The position numbers and the translations under genes are program-made. DNA of 23,414 nt from positions 1-23,414 of the forward strand of contig JAENRP010000476.1 in the NCBI GenBank assembly GCA_024741835.1, written 5' to 3'. Shown one piece after another: positions 1 through 10,685 of this stretch. Every line of letters begins with the position of its first letter. Position 1 is the first letter of the stretch. This DNA is from Diplocarpon mali (Eukaryota; Ascomycota; Leotiomycetes; Helotiales; Drepanopezizaceae). The notes beneath the pieces are model-generated. The model was not told the origin of the DNA, did not search any database, and was given only the letters and a program-made list of their open reading frames with translations.

Positions 1-1
1 C

Positions 2-3000
2 TTAAGTATTAATCTTTTATCTAGCTATAAGATTTATATAAAGTTGAATTATATAAGAGTTTTTAATAATCAATTTATATAATTTATAAATAATAATTAT
101 AAAGTGATCTTTAAAGCTAAAATCAAAGATAGACTTTATATTATTTTAAAGGTAATATTATAAAAATTAACTCTTAAGCTATACTTATAAGTGGATTCCT
201 TTAAGGAAAGTGCACTCTTTACCTTAATACAATTAAGTAAGGATAGGGAGAATAGATGGACTCTTAAGCTAGGATTATAAGTGAAATTCGCGAAAATGAC
301 TCTTAAGCCAAGACTATAGGTAGATTGCAAAGTGTCTTTAAAAGTGACTCTTAAGCTAGGATTATAAGTGAATTTAGTAGAAATAACTCTTAAGCTAAGA
401 TTGCAAATGGATTCTATAAATTTATTAATAATAACTCTTAGGCTAGGATTATAAGTGAAATTCGCAGAAATAACTCTTAAGCTAAGACTGCAAGTGAAAT
501 TCGCGAATTTATTAGAAATAACTCCTAAGCTAAGACTATAAGTAGATCTTGCTATTTTTAGGAAATCGACTTTTAAGCTAGGACTATAAGTAGATCTTAT
601 AGTTTTATTAAAAACGACTCTTAAGCTAGGCTTATAATTAGAAAACGGTAAAACCTTGAACTGCTATTACTAGTCCTTTTTAACTATTAATAATAAAGCA
701 TTAACTAATAATAGGCTATTAAAGCTATTAGAAGCCGAAAGCCTATTAAAGTATTAGCTAATATATAAAAGATTCGCGTATTTAAATCTAAAGAAATTAA
801 AGGGCTTATATAAGGTCTTGATTTTAAAATAGAAGATCTAAGTATTAAAGGATCGCTTAATATACTGAATTTGCAAGCTAATAAAACTTTAAAATTAGAT
901 GTAAATTAAGCTTAATTTATAAAAAGATTCGATACTAGCGCTAATATCTATTAATACTACTAGACTATTTATAACTTTAATTAAAGGAAATAATTGGTTT
1001 TCTTAAATAGTAGATAACTCTATTTAGTAGATATAGACTATTTGCATTAAGACTAAATCTAAGCTTATAAAAAGGCTAGAAACTTAGAAAGTAATAAAGG
1101 AACGCTGGACCTAATTAAAGCTAATAGCTATTAGGTCTAATAATATATTAAAGATTAAGGCAAAGCTTAATAAATAGGTAAAATAAGGAGTTTATTATAA
1201 ACTAACTATAATATATAAAGGTTCCTATTAAAATAGTATTATTAAGTAAAGCATTTAGTAAGTAGAGACTAACTATTGCGCTCTATTATAAGATACTGAC
1301 CTACTATTGGAATTCTGGGACCTTGCAATTAAGGTAGATGTATACTTGCGAAATAGAATAGGTAGTAGACTAATAGTTAATAGGACCCGAATATCGCTAT
1401 ATAAGGTATATTTTAAATAGAAACTAAGCCTAAACTATATTTGCATCTTTAGAAGCGTTTGCTACTCTTATATTAGCCCGAAGTCTTAGCCTACGGGTAT
1501 AAAAAGTAAGAAGCTAATAGACCAAGGTAAAAAGTATATATTTATTAGGTATATTAAATAGATAATAAAACAGTAGATAGTATATACGCTAGATCTAAGG
1601 CGAGTAATCATATCTTTAATAGTTAAGTTTAATAAATCTTGAAATAGAAAGGAGCTGTCTTTAAAGTTCCGTATATCTAAAGATTCGTAAGGTATACTAC
1701 TTAATAGTGATACTATTAAGCCGAATTAATAACCCCTTTCTCTTAGCTCAGGCATATTAAGCGCACCTACTAATCGACGACCTATTAGTTACCTAAAGGC
1801 CGAATAGACTATTCCTATCGTCTGCGAACTACTTAAAGTATAGAATAACTTTAATATTATTATCCTTTTAATTAAAGTACCTATAGTAAAGGATATTCCT
1901 AAAATAGGTATAAGTAATAATAAGCCTTTACTATCAGAAAGCGGTTCCTTAGATAATAAGCCTATAGAACCTATAGCCGAACCTACGTCTTTAAAGAGGA
2001 ATAAAGACCTAGAATCGGAAGATACTTTAGATAAATGTAAGTTTAAGCGTATTTAGGCTATAATAGCGCATAAGATCTATAAGCTCGAACTTTAATAGAG
2101 CTTTAATAAAGATAATACATTCCTAACCGCTAAGGGAATAATGAAAATCTCTCTTTTAAAGATATATAATAAAGCTATTAAGGATTTAGAGAATAGAGTA
2201 GTATAAAATAAAGCAATCTAAGAGGAGATAAGTTCTCTTATTGCAAATAGTATATAAATAAAGGAACCGACGCTAAAGGACGTAAACCTAGTTTTAATAA
2301 AGTGGGTCTTTATAATTAAGATATATGCAAATAGGACCCTAGAATATTATAAGGCAAGGCTTAGAGCTAAGGGCTTCTCCTAATAGTATAAAGAAGACTA
2401 CTTTAATACATTCGCGCTAATAGTTCGCATAGATACCCTTTGTATATTTATAGTAATAATAGCTATTAAGGACCTTAAATGCAAATAGTATAATATTAAA
2501 AATGCATTTACCAAAGCGATTATAAAGGAACGGATTTTTCTCTTTTAACCTAATAGTATTCTTATATACGCTAGCTATTCTCTTTATATACTTTGCAATA
2601 TCTATAGGCTTAAATAATCAACTTATAATTAGAACCTCTTATATAGTTCTGCTTTAATAGAAATAGGATTTATTTAAAGCTTAGCTAACCCTTATCTATT
2701 TACTTATATTAAGTGTAGAATTAAGTTACTATTATATATTAATAATATTGCTATAGCTATAAAAATAACTATTCAATTAGATTAGTTCTTTATAATAATT
2801 CGGAAACGTTTTAATACTAAGGATTTAAAGGGAATTTATAAGATCCTTAGCATTTGCGTTATAAGGAACCGTTTTACTTAAGAACTTTAGTTAAACTAAA
2901 AGTAGTATATTAAGAAGATCCTAAACTAAAAAGGACTTTCTACTTATACTTTTAACTTTAAGCTAAAGTATATTCTAATTGAAGGAAAGTATAATAAGTT

Positions 3001-3735
3001 AGAGCCTACTAATAAAAATAAATAGAGAGGAGATTTAAAGAAGTACTAATAGGATATTAAAGCAATTATATATACTATAGTATATATAAGATTAGATATC
3101 GCCTTTATTATTAGGCAATTTAATCAAAACTTAAAGGATCTGACGATTTAATATAAGAACGCAGTTAAGCGCCTTAAAAGGTACTTTCGATTAACAATTA
3201 TATAAAAGGTAAGATATAGACTAACGAAATATATAAGCGCAAAGCTTAAAGTATATACTAATTCCAATTAGGCAAATATAAAAGGTTAAAAAAGTATATC
3301 TAGAAGCGTAATAATACTATATAGCAGACCTATATTATAAGGAAGTAGGAAGTAGAAATCAATAGCTACTATAAGTATTAAGGTTAAATATATATTAATA
3401 TTATTAAATTGCAAATAAGGATTATAAATCGCCTAAGTTTTAAAAGATATAGGTTTCGCTAAGTGTATTAGATAAGATAAAAATTATATTAATTTTTAAA
3501 TAGATAATATAAAGGCAATTGCACTTATAAAGAATCCATACTTATATAAGCGATCGAAATATATTAATATTACCTACTACTTTATCCGCGACCTTATTAT
3601 AAAAAATAAGTTATTAATTACTTATATCTTAACTAATCAAATAGTAGCAAATGGATTTATAAAGCTATTAAAGATAGTTGCAAAGTTTAAAGCGTTTAAA
3701 GATATACTAAGGTTGCAAAAGATAGTAGGGACTTA
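2..3735 (+). pseudogene. Ty1/copia polyprotein relic A (protease end to RNase H)
   Basis: Reading the frame that starts at base 2 gives a copia Pol in canonical order, already open at the window edge. About 2-168 resembles the protease/pre-integrase junction (NLLSSYKI, VIFKAKIKD). A repeat array follows (170-639), then a pre-integrase segment ending in KRFAYLNLKKLKGL near 770-810. The integrase core (about 940-1640) has IVDN near 1010, GSYQN, ALLQDTDLLLEFWDLA and LRNR. A linker follows, then RT from about 2300 (KWVF, KARLRAKGF, IKNAF, RLKQS, YINN) and RNase H to about 3735. The RT active-site YVDD has become YINN at 2735-2746. Nearly all stops are TAA/TAG at positions where the family has Gln or Trp, as RIP produces. 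One 1-bp deletion near 3661 shifts the frame relative to the inverted copy. Non-functional; gag lies outside the window or is lost. Confidence 0.9.
170..639 (+). repeat. Ten-unit in-frame array of 23-bp palindromic cores in copia Pol
   Basis: Cores begin at 170, 260, 299, 347, 386, 434, 473, 521, 569 and 617. From 260 on, steps are 39, 48, 39, 48, 39, 48, 48, 48, all multiples of three; the first gap (90) is also a multiple of three and holds a degenerate stretch. The core resembles ACTCTTAAGCT-A-GGATTATAAGT, a RIP-altered palindrome. In the copia frame each core reads roughly T-L/P-K-L/P-x-L-Q-V. Linkers alternate between 16 and 25 bp, often containing AAATTCGC. The array sits between the protease/pre-integrase junction and the ENGKTLN/KRFAYLN region, so it would be an unstructured insert in the polyprotein. 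The same array read on the minus strand gives a 64-codon frame with TYNPSLRV-type repeats, a consequence of the palindrome and not a separate gene. Confidence 0.88.
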
Positions 3736-3750
3736 GTAGGCTTAAGGACA

Positions 3751-3899
3751 ACTCCTAGGCCTGCCTTATAAGTTAGGTTATATAGTCTTATAAAGGAAAG
3801 TTTTTAAATCGACTCTTAGGCCTAGACCGCGAGTTAAGTTATATAGTCTTATAAAGGAATGCTTTTAGGAAATTTGACTCCTAGTCCTACCTTATAAGT
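3751..3899 (+). repeat. Three palindromic cores after the copia RNase H
   Basis: Cores lie at 3751-3773, 3812-3834 and 3877-3899. The first reads ACTCCTAGGCC-T-GCCTTATAAGT. Steps are 61 and 65 bp, not multiples of three, which fits a position beyond the end of the copia reading frame. The linkers (TTAGGTTATATAGTCTTATAAA type) are unlike those of the coding arrays, so only the core is shared between locations. Mirrored at 6729-6877. Confidence 0.85.
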
Positions 3900-3907
3900 A
3901 GGGTTAG

Positions 3908-4233
3908 TGATTTTAATAGAGGTTACTATTAATTAATTGTTTTTAATTTAAAGAGATACTTAAAAGTTAGATTAGCGTAAAAGGATAGTTATTATTTTCC
4001 TAACTGCAGGTCAATCGGAGTAAGGTCTGAGTAAGGGTATTAAGATAGGTGATATAGCTATTACTCTAATATATTATCATATAACCCTATTGCTTAGTTA
4101 GTAGGATATTGATATATATATAGCTATAAGGAAGAAAGGGGTAACCTTCCTTCTTTAACTCTTACTAATATATCGACTATCGACCTTTAGAAGCCTCCTT
4201 TACCTACTGCGCCGACTCACTTAAGCTCAATAA
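3908..4233 (+). repeat. LTR-like block, probable copia 3' LTR, left arm
   Basis: The block runs from TGATTTTAATAGAGG to TTAAGCTCA(ATAA). It lies just downstream of the copia RNase H and cores and is preceded by a purine-rich AAGTAGGGTTAG that could be a polypurine tract. It starts with TG and ends near CA, as LTRs do. A TATA-like run (GATATATATATAGCTATAAG, about 4110-4130) could be its promoter, pointing toward the spacer. No matching direct LTR is visible upstream in the window, so the LTR call is inferred; terminal inverted repeat is the alternative. Mirrored at 6395-6714. Confidence 0.5.
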
Positions 4234-5392
4234 CTTAAGGTAATAAGAGAGGAATAACCTTCTAATTAAAACTAGGCTATATAAAGTGCGTTATATATTA
4301 GAAAAAGGACTACTATAGTAGTAAGCACTTAAAAGAAGAAAGAGCCGCTTAAAAGTCTTACTATATAGTAAGCTAATAAGCCAAAGGCTATAAGCTAATA
4401 AATAAAATATATAAGGCATACTTAGCTTAAGAGGATAATAGAGTATATTTAAAAGGTAATAGGACTAATAAGGATAAGTAAGAAACGTCTTTAAAAGAGG
4501 AGGACTAAGCAATTAGCGACCCTAAGGATAGTAATATCAACTTTACTATAATATTCCTAGCTTCTAATAAGGAATATAATTCGAGAACTATGCTTAACTA
4601 GCTTAAAAAGCAAAAGGCTAAATACCTTTTAATAATAAAGTTCAATAAACCTATATAAATAAACCTTAAGGTATTTACAACCTAGTGGACGGATCAGTTC
4701 TTTTAAGGATTCTTAATTAAAATAGGCACTTTAAATAAAAATATAAAAGGAATTAATTAATTCAAAGCCTTATAAAATATATAGGACGCAGTTCTGGCTC
4801 TACTTAGCGCTAAAAAGTATAAAATTACCTTTAAGGTAAGTTCGCAAAATGCAATCGGTAAGACAACTATTTAAATACTAGCAGGCCTTATAGAATTCTT
4901 AATTATAAAGGCAGATATACCATTTTTAATCTACTTATAATAACTTAATAAAATAGGAGCTAAATACAATAATCTGCGCAATTCGCTTATAATTAGTAAG
5001 GAGAAACACTTAATTGTTAAAAAATATAAGTACCTATGGCTCCTACTTAATATAATAGAGCAACTTCTAATAACTTTAAAGAGTATAATTAATATATGCT
5101 ACTTGATAGAAATAGAGATCTAAAGGCTATATAAAAGATTCGGACATCCTTTAGTAAAGCGCCTTAAATACCTTTTGAACTAGGCCGGTTATAACGTAGA
5201 CTCTAGCATTATAGCAAGAGTAAGGGAAATATACTAATATTATTAACTCTATGCCGACGCCCTTTACAGATTCCGATTTAAGCTATAAGACGATATCGAC
5301 TTCAATTATACTATATATATCGATATTACTTAGTTCAGTAGAAGGAACGCCCTTTATACAATTGATAAAGCGACGGGATTTAAAGCCGTAAG

Positions 5393-5699
5393 TGTAACGA
5401 CACAGAACCACCGAAGTGCGAGATCAAGTATGGTAGCAAGAAGTAGTGCAAAAGGCGTATTCTATAGGTCTAATACGAAAGAAACGAAGAAGTTAGAGAG
5501 CCCTCCCTATAGGAGAGCCCTTCTCCCTTATATACATAAGCAGCTCAAGGCTCTTTGCCCGTTTACGTGATATTATATAAGAATATCCTTTTGTACCTTC
5601 GGGGTCGATTTGAAATAACCCTATATCGAATCGAGATTGCAAAACCTTAAAACGCCGTACTCCTAGGTAATTGCACTAGTTGGGGGTGCGGCCGTTATA
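5393..5699 (-). mobile_element. Solo LTR with 5-bp target-site duplication GTAAG
   Basis: The insert starts TGTAACGACACAG and ends GGCCGTTATA (ancestrally GTTACA), so its ends are inverted repeats of TGTAACG type. It is flanked by GTAAG at 5388-5392 and GTAAG at 5700-5704. On the minus strand it begins TATAACGGCCGC, like the start of the gypsy LTRs here (TATTACGGCCGC). A TATA box reading TATATAAGGGAG lies at about 5526-5536, which fits minus orientation. It keeps many CpA and TpG dinucleotides, unlike its surroundings. Rejoining the flanks restores the integrase frame. It is probably the remnant of a full element lost by LTR-LTR recombination. Confidence 0.88.
5526..5537 (-). promoter_or_regulatory. 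TATA box of the solo LTR
   Basis: The plus-strand CCTTATATACAT reads ATGTATATAAGG on the minus strand. Its place in the middle of the LTR, in the orientation set by the LTR ends, is as expected for the U3 promoter. Inference from sequence only. Confidence 0.45.
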
Positions 5700-6394
5700 G
5701 TAAGGTTCTTATAAAAGGGAATAGGAGCACATTCGGCCGACGCAGTATTTTAAGCCCTTAAATTGGCTTAGCTAAATACGTATATTAGACCTTTTGATTT
5801 TATGGTATATAATTATAGTATTAACTTCAACTCAGCAGAGTTTAGAAGCTCTTTAAGATCTATAAGAATAACCCTTAAGCTAGTTCCTATAGAGGCGTAC
5901 TACTCTATCGGCAAGGTCGAATAGTATTATTACCCTTTAAGATATACCTTTAAGATAATAATAGCTAAATACCCTTAATTAAGCGATAATAAAAGGCTGT
6001 AAATGGCTATTAAAGTAGTTAATAGTATAGTAGGGCCTAATAAGATGATTCCTACCTTACTTATTTTTAAGGCATATCTGAGGCTAATTGAACTAAATCT
6101 ACTAAATCCGTTAGTAGAATAGAGGATAGTAATAATTAAGAAGGCTATAAAGGAAGTAAGGAAAGTCTATACTACTCGCAAGGTTAATAACGCTTTAAGT
6201 ATAAGGAATGGCCTTAGAACTACTTATATCTATAACTTAAGGCTAAAAGACCTAGTATTAATATATTAAGAGAAGGGAGGATAGATAGGCCTATTTAAGT
6301 TCCTAGGCTTAGAAAACGAAACCTATATAGTTAATATTAGCAGTAGAATAAAGCACTTTAAATTAATAAGCGTACGCCTATTTAAAATTGATAA

Positions 6395-6714
6395 TTATTG
6401 AGCTTAAGTGAGTCGGCGCAATAGGTAACGGAAACTTCTAAAGGTCGATAGTCGATATATTAATAAGAGTTAGGGAAGGAAGGTTACCTCTTTCTTTCCT
6501 ATAGCTATATATATATTAATATCCTATTAATTAAGCAATAGGGTTATATAATAATATATTAGAGTAATAGCTATATCACCTATCTTAATACCTTTACTTA
6601 GACCTTACTCTAATTGACCTATAATTGGGAAAATAATAATTATCCTTTTGCGCTAATCTAACTCTTAAGTATTTCTTTAAATTAAAATAATTAATTAATA
6701 ATAACCTCTATTGA
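6395..6714 (-). repeat. LTR-like block, right arm
   Basis: Reverse complement of 3908-4233, running from TTATTGAGC to about AAATTACTA. It has the same TATA-like run (TATAGCTATATATATATT, about 6499-6516). It carries more RIP-type changes at its outer end (TG to TA). LTR or terminal inverted repeat; not resolved. Confidence 0.5.
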
Positions 6715-6728
6715 AATTACTAAACTCC

Positions 6729-6877
6729 ACTTATAAGGCAGGACCGAGAGTCAATTTTCCTAAAAGCGTTCCTTTATAAGACTATATAACTTAACTCACG
6801 GTCTAGGCCTAGGAGTTAATCTAAAAACTTTCCTTTATAAGATTATATAACTTAACTTATAAGGCAGGCCTAGGAGT
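6729..6877 (-). repeat. Three palindromic cores, right arm
   Basis: Cores lie at 6729-6751, 6794-6816 and 6855-6877, spaced 65 and 61 bp, the mirror of the left arm. The last ends GGCAGGCCTAGGAGT, close to the unmutated consensus. Confidence 0.85.
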
Positions 6878-6894
6878 TGTCCTTAAGCCTATTA

Positions 6895-8787
6895 AGCCCC
6901 TACTATCTTCTATAACCTTAGTATATCTTTAAATACTTTAAACTTTGCAACTATCTTTAATAGCTTTATAAATCCATTTGCTATTATTTAATTAATTAGG
7001 ATATAGGTAATTAATAACTTATTCTTTATAATAAGGTTATAAATAAAGTAGTAGGTAATATTAATATATTTTGATTACTTATATAAGTATAGATTCTTTA
7101 TAAGTATAATCGCCCTTATATTATTTACTTAAAGATTAATATAATTCCTATCTTATTTAATATACTTAGCGAAACCTATATCTTTTAAAACTTAAGCGAT
7201 CTATAATCCTTATTTACAATTTAATAATATTAATATATATTTGGCCTTAGTACTTGCGATAGCTATTGATTTCTACTTTTTACTTCCTTATAATATAAGT
7301 CTGCTATATAGTACTACTACGCTTTTAAATATACTTTTTAAACCTTTTATATTTGCTTAATTAGAATTAGTATATACCTTAAGCTTTGCGCTTATATATT
7401 TTATTAGTCTATATCTTACCTTTTATATAATTATCAATTAAAGGTACCTTTGAAGTCGCTTGACTATATTCTTATATTAAATCGTCAGATCCTTTAAGTT
7501 CTGATTAAGTTGCTTAGTAATAAAGGCGATATCTGGTCTTATATATACTATAGTATATATAATTACTTTAATATCCTATTAGTACTTTTTCAGATCTCCT
7601 TTCTATTTATTTTTATTAATAGGCTTTAACTTATTATACTTTCCTTCAATTGGAGTACGCTTTAGCTTAAAGTTAGGAGTATAAGTAGAAAGTCCTATTC
7701 GGTCTAGGATCTTCTTAATATACTACTCTTAGTCTAATTAGAGTTCTTAAGTAGAGCGGTTCCTTATAATATAAATGCTAAGGATCTTATAAATTCCCTT
7801 TAGATCCTTAGTATTAAAACGTTTTCGAATAGTTATAAAGAACCAATCTAATTAAATAGTTATTTTTATAGCTATAGTAATATTATCGATATATAATAGC
7901 AATTAATTCTACGCTTAGTATAAGTAAATAGACAAGGGTTAGCTAGGCTTTAAACGAATCCTATTTCTACTAGAGTAAAGCTATATAAGAGGTTTTAATT
8001 ATAAGCTGATTATTTAAGCCTATAGATACTGCAGAATATATAAAGAGAGTGGCTAGCGTATATAGGAATACTATTAGGTTAGGAGAGAAAAATCCATTCC
8101 TTTATAGTCGCTTTAATAAATGCATTTTTAATATTATACTATTTGCATTTAAGGTTCTTAGCGGCTACTATTACTATAAATATACAAAGGGTATCTATGC
8201 GAACTATCGGCGCGAATATATCGAAGTAGTCTTTTCTATACTATTAAGAGAAGCTTCTAGCTATAAGCCTTGCCTTATAACGTTTTAAGGTCCTATCTAT
8301 ATATATTTTAATTATAAAAACCCACTTTATTAATACTAGGTTCATATCCTTTAGCATTAATTCCTCTATCTATATGCCATTTGCAATAAGAGAGCTTATC
8401 TCCTCTTAAATTGCCTTATTCTATATTGCTCTATTCTTTAGATCATTAATAGCTTTATTATACGTCTTTAAAAAAGAGATTTTCATTATCCTTCTAGCGG
8501 CTAGGAACGTATTATCTTTATCGAAGCTTTATTAAAGTTTAAGCTTATAGATCCTATATGCTATTATAGCCCAGATACGCTTAGACTTGCGTTTATCTAA
8601 GGTATCTTCTAATTCTAAGTCTCTATTCCTCTTTAAAGGCATAAGTTCGGCTATGGGTTCTATAGGCTTATTATCTAAGGAATCGCTTTCTAATAGTAAA
8701 GGCTTATTATTACTTATACCTATTTTAAGAATATCCTTTACTATAGGTGCTTTAACCAAAGGGATGATAATATTAAAGTTGTTTTAT
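6895..8787 (-). pseudogene. Ty1/copia polyprotein relic, inverted copy (linker, RT, RNase H)
   Basis: The minus strand carries the same protein as 1840-3735: an acidic/basic linker (8532-8759 survives as a 75-codon frame with KDILKIGISNNKPLL and SLDNKPIEPIAEL), then RT and RNase H. The RT active-site motif reads YIDN at 7882-7893, where the left arm has YINN, so one catalytic Asp still codes here and the copies mutated independently. The linker and RT are one base out of register compared with the left arm, showing a 1-bp indel. Plus-strand frames at 8049-8288 and 8587-8817 are antisense shadows. Integrase and upstream domains are missing, cut off by the gypsy LTR. Non-functional. Confidence 0.87.
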
Positions 8788-9028
8788 TATTACGACTTGC
8801 TCTGGAGTGTACAGTAGGGCGAGAATCGAATAACGCTGACTGTATTACCTCAAGAGGTACGCTATATAATAGAGAAGAAAAGATAAAGAAGAGAGAGTCT
8901 TTAGTAGAGCTCCTCCAGAATAAGTACAGGTGCTTTACTAGCGTGCATATAATCTAGCCACCTTGCTACCTTAGCGTATACCTGACTTTGATACGTAATA
9001 TAACTGTATATATAATGCGGCTGTAATA
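8788..9028 (-). repeat. Gypsy copy 1, 3' LTR
   Basis: 241 bp. Its ends are TATTAC and GTAATA, the RIP-altered form of TGTTAC and GTAACA. It aligns along its length with 15784-16035, but has lost an ~11-bp segment near 9015. CACGTG-type sites of the other LTR have become ATATAA/TACGTA here, so this LTR is the more heavily mutated one. Confidence 0.9.
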
Positions 9029-9031
9029 CTA

Positions 9032-9043
9032 CCCCCCCCTTTT
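9032..9043 (-). other. Polypurine tract of gypsy copy 1
   Basis: The plus strand has eight C followed by TTTT directly beside the LTR. On the element's sense strand this is AAAAGGGGGGGG, the expected plus-strand primer site just upstream of a 3' LTR. It fixes the orientation of the element and the LTR boundary. Confidence 0.88.
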
Positions 9044-9159
9044 GAAAAACTGCGCCTGCGCAGGTGTATCTATAGGCGTATTATCCTCTAGTTCCCTATA
9101 ATCGTTAATGCTATTATTATATGACCTAAGCCAGCTTAATAGCGCCTTTAGCAGCCCTT

Positions 9160-9345
9160 TAGCTTAAGGGTTTTTTAAATGGAAATCTCAAATAGCATAT
9201 AGTGCTATTATAGCATTAGAGCATAGGTAGTATTCGAGGTCTTTATTAGCTCCTTTCCACTTAATCTAATATTTGAGCTTCTTAACTTAAATATAAGATC
9301 TAATTATTTCTTCTATCTCCTACTCCTCTTATTCTAGTAGTACCT
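9160..9345 (-). other. Integrase C-terminal chromodomain (copy 1)
   Basis: In the Pol frame the sequence reads E-EIEEIIRSYI, then KYQIKWKGANKDLEYYLCSN, then QDFHLKNP with stops at Gln sites. This matches the chromodomain pattern of an acidic E-V-E-x-I-L start, a V-K-W-K-G-Y strand, D-x-E-W-x-P-x-x-N and a terminal helix. In chromoviruses such domains tether integration to modified chromatin. It is encoded next to the polypurine tract and is entirely missing from copy 2. Confidence 0.85.
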
Positions 9346-10685
9346 TAATTAAGGCAGGAGGTTCTTAAACTTATCCTAGCAAGGGGTTAGGAAGGTATTT
9401 ATATAATAAGTACGAGTGGAAAACAGGGTAGATCGAATAGAGCAAATTAGGCAATTATAGCTTCTAGCTTTCTCCTACCTTTTCTAGTACTTTTACTAGG
9501 CTATACTACTTATTAGAGAGCTTTCGGCTCGGCCGGTCTAGTTTCCAGTTTTTAATACTAATTAGTATATCATCTCCTATAGTCCAATTAACTAGCTAGT
9601 AGTAAAGATCTACAAGCTATTTCATTTTAGCCTATTATACTTAAAGAGATAATTAAGCGAATTAGACTACTTTTTAAGCTCTAATAGCTATATAAAGCGC
9701 CGTTTTATAATTTAATCTCTTAATTACTATTTATAAAGGCTTTAGGTTAATTAAATTCCAAGAGGAGCGAGCTTTATAGCTATTTAGCACTTAGAAAGGG
9801 GAAATTTGCCTTAGGGATTCGTAAGGCAAGGTCAATTGGGCAATATCTATTAAAGGTAAGAGACGACTCCAATTGTCTTAATAGTATAAGTAGAATAGTC
9901 GGAGGCGTTATTTTAAATACTAGTTTATAATCTTAGTTTACCTATCGATATTAGGGTTATAAGCTATAGTTAGCTTAACCTTTATACCTAGTATCTAATA
10001 GAGCTCCTTTTAAAAGGTAAAGACGAATTAGGCGCCTCTATCTAATAGAATTGAGTTAGGCATGCTAAAATGGCATATCTAGTGAATTAAAAACAACTCT
10101 ATAAGGCCTTTTGCATCAACTGTCTTATAGTATAGGATCAATACTACCTTCTTTAATAATTGGTCTATTATTATTAGTACAAAGTTATAGCCGAGTTTAT
10201 TAAGCGGAAGTTCTATAAAATCTATTATCAAGTATTAATAAGCTTATTCGAGAATTAGTAAGGGTTATAAGAAACCGGGGGTCTTATTATAATAAGCTTT
10301 TATTCTTAAATAACAATAGTTCTAAATGTAAGTACTAATATTGCTGCTAAGGCTTTTCTAATAGTATTTTCTTCTTATTAAAAGCCTTGTTTTCCCAATT
10401 CTAGCGTATGCGACGCAAGGTTGCTTATATATATAACGAATTAGGGCTATTTGCAGTTCGGGAGGTTAGGATAGCATAATAAGTCTACCTTAAAAGAAGA
10501 GTTTGCCTTAGCTAAGTTTATAATCGAGGCTATGGCTCTACGCCTTATTTCAGAACTTCTATAGCTTAAGGGAGGTCTTATTAGCTTAAATGACCTTATT
10601 AATAATATAATAGCTTACTATATTATACTCGACCTTTAACATTAGGTCGGCAGGTGCCTCTATTAGCGCGATTAGCATAATCGTC

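Larger units (their letters stand above)
1840..4233 (+). repeat. Left arm of a ~2.39 kb inverted repeat
   Basis: This segment is repeated in reverse orientation at 6395-8787. The arms have nearly the same length (2394 and 2393 bp). Their order is mirrored exactly: copia linker, RT, RNase H, three palindromic cores (spaced 61 and 65 bp here, 65 and 61 there) and an LTR-like block ending at AAGCTCAATAA. Most differences are C/T or G/A transitions with a few 1-bp indels, so the arms decayed separately after duplication. The outer end at 1840 corresponds to the base just outside the gypsy LTR at 8788; upstream of 1840 the copia continues on this side only. Confidence 0.88.
4239..6401 (+). pseudogene. 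Copia-type zinc knuckle-protease-integrase fragment split by a solo LTR
   Basis: One frame runs through the whole spacer between the inverted arms. It opens with a Gag zinc-knuckle region (KCVIY near 4285, then SSKHLKEER). A retroviral-type aspartic protease region follows (about 4660-4990; IGKTTI, ADIPFLIYL, KIGAKYNNLRN). The pre-integrase motif RFGHPLVKRL is near 5140-5165. The integrase core (about 5270-6390) carries DDIDFNYTIYIDI, ALYTIDKATGFKA, then after the insertion IRPFDFM, VPIEAYYSIGKVE and GPNKMIPTLL, with a C-terminal KHFKLISVRLFKID. A 307-bp LTR interrupts it at 5393; the frame resumes as VRFL afterwards because insert plus target duplication is 312 bp. It stops at TGA 6399-6401, five bases inside the right arm. 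The usual RT/RNase H of this family is absent and the Gag N-terminus is missing. Confidence 0.82.
6395..8787 (-). repeat. Right arm of the ~2.39 kb inverted repeat
   Basis: Reverse-complement partner of 1840-4233, with an inner boundary at TTATTGAGC and an outer boundary at the gypsy LTR (8788). Arm-to-arm differences are mostly transitions. The abrupt end at the LTR suggests the gypsy element, or recombination involving it, removed the rest of this copia copy. Confidence 0.88.

Noticed and set aside
136..330. Minus-strand 64-codon frame with TYNPSLRV repeats as a gene
   Set aside because: It is the reverse reading of the palindromic array inside the copia frame, which is open on the plus strand over a much longer region. 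The palindrome makes both strands look protein-like.
8049..8288. Plus-strand 79-codon frame
   Set aside because: It is antisense to the inverted copia RT, which is recognisable on the minus strand.
8587..8817. Plus-strand 76-codon frame
   Set aside because: It is antisense to the copia linker (minus 8532-8759) and runs into the gypsy LTR.
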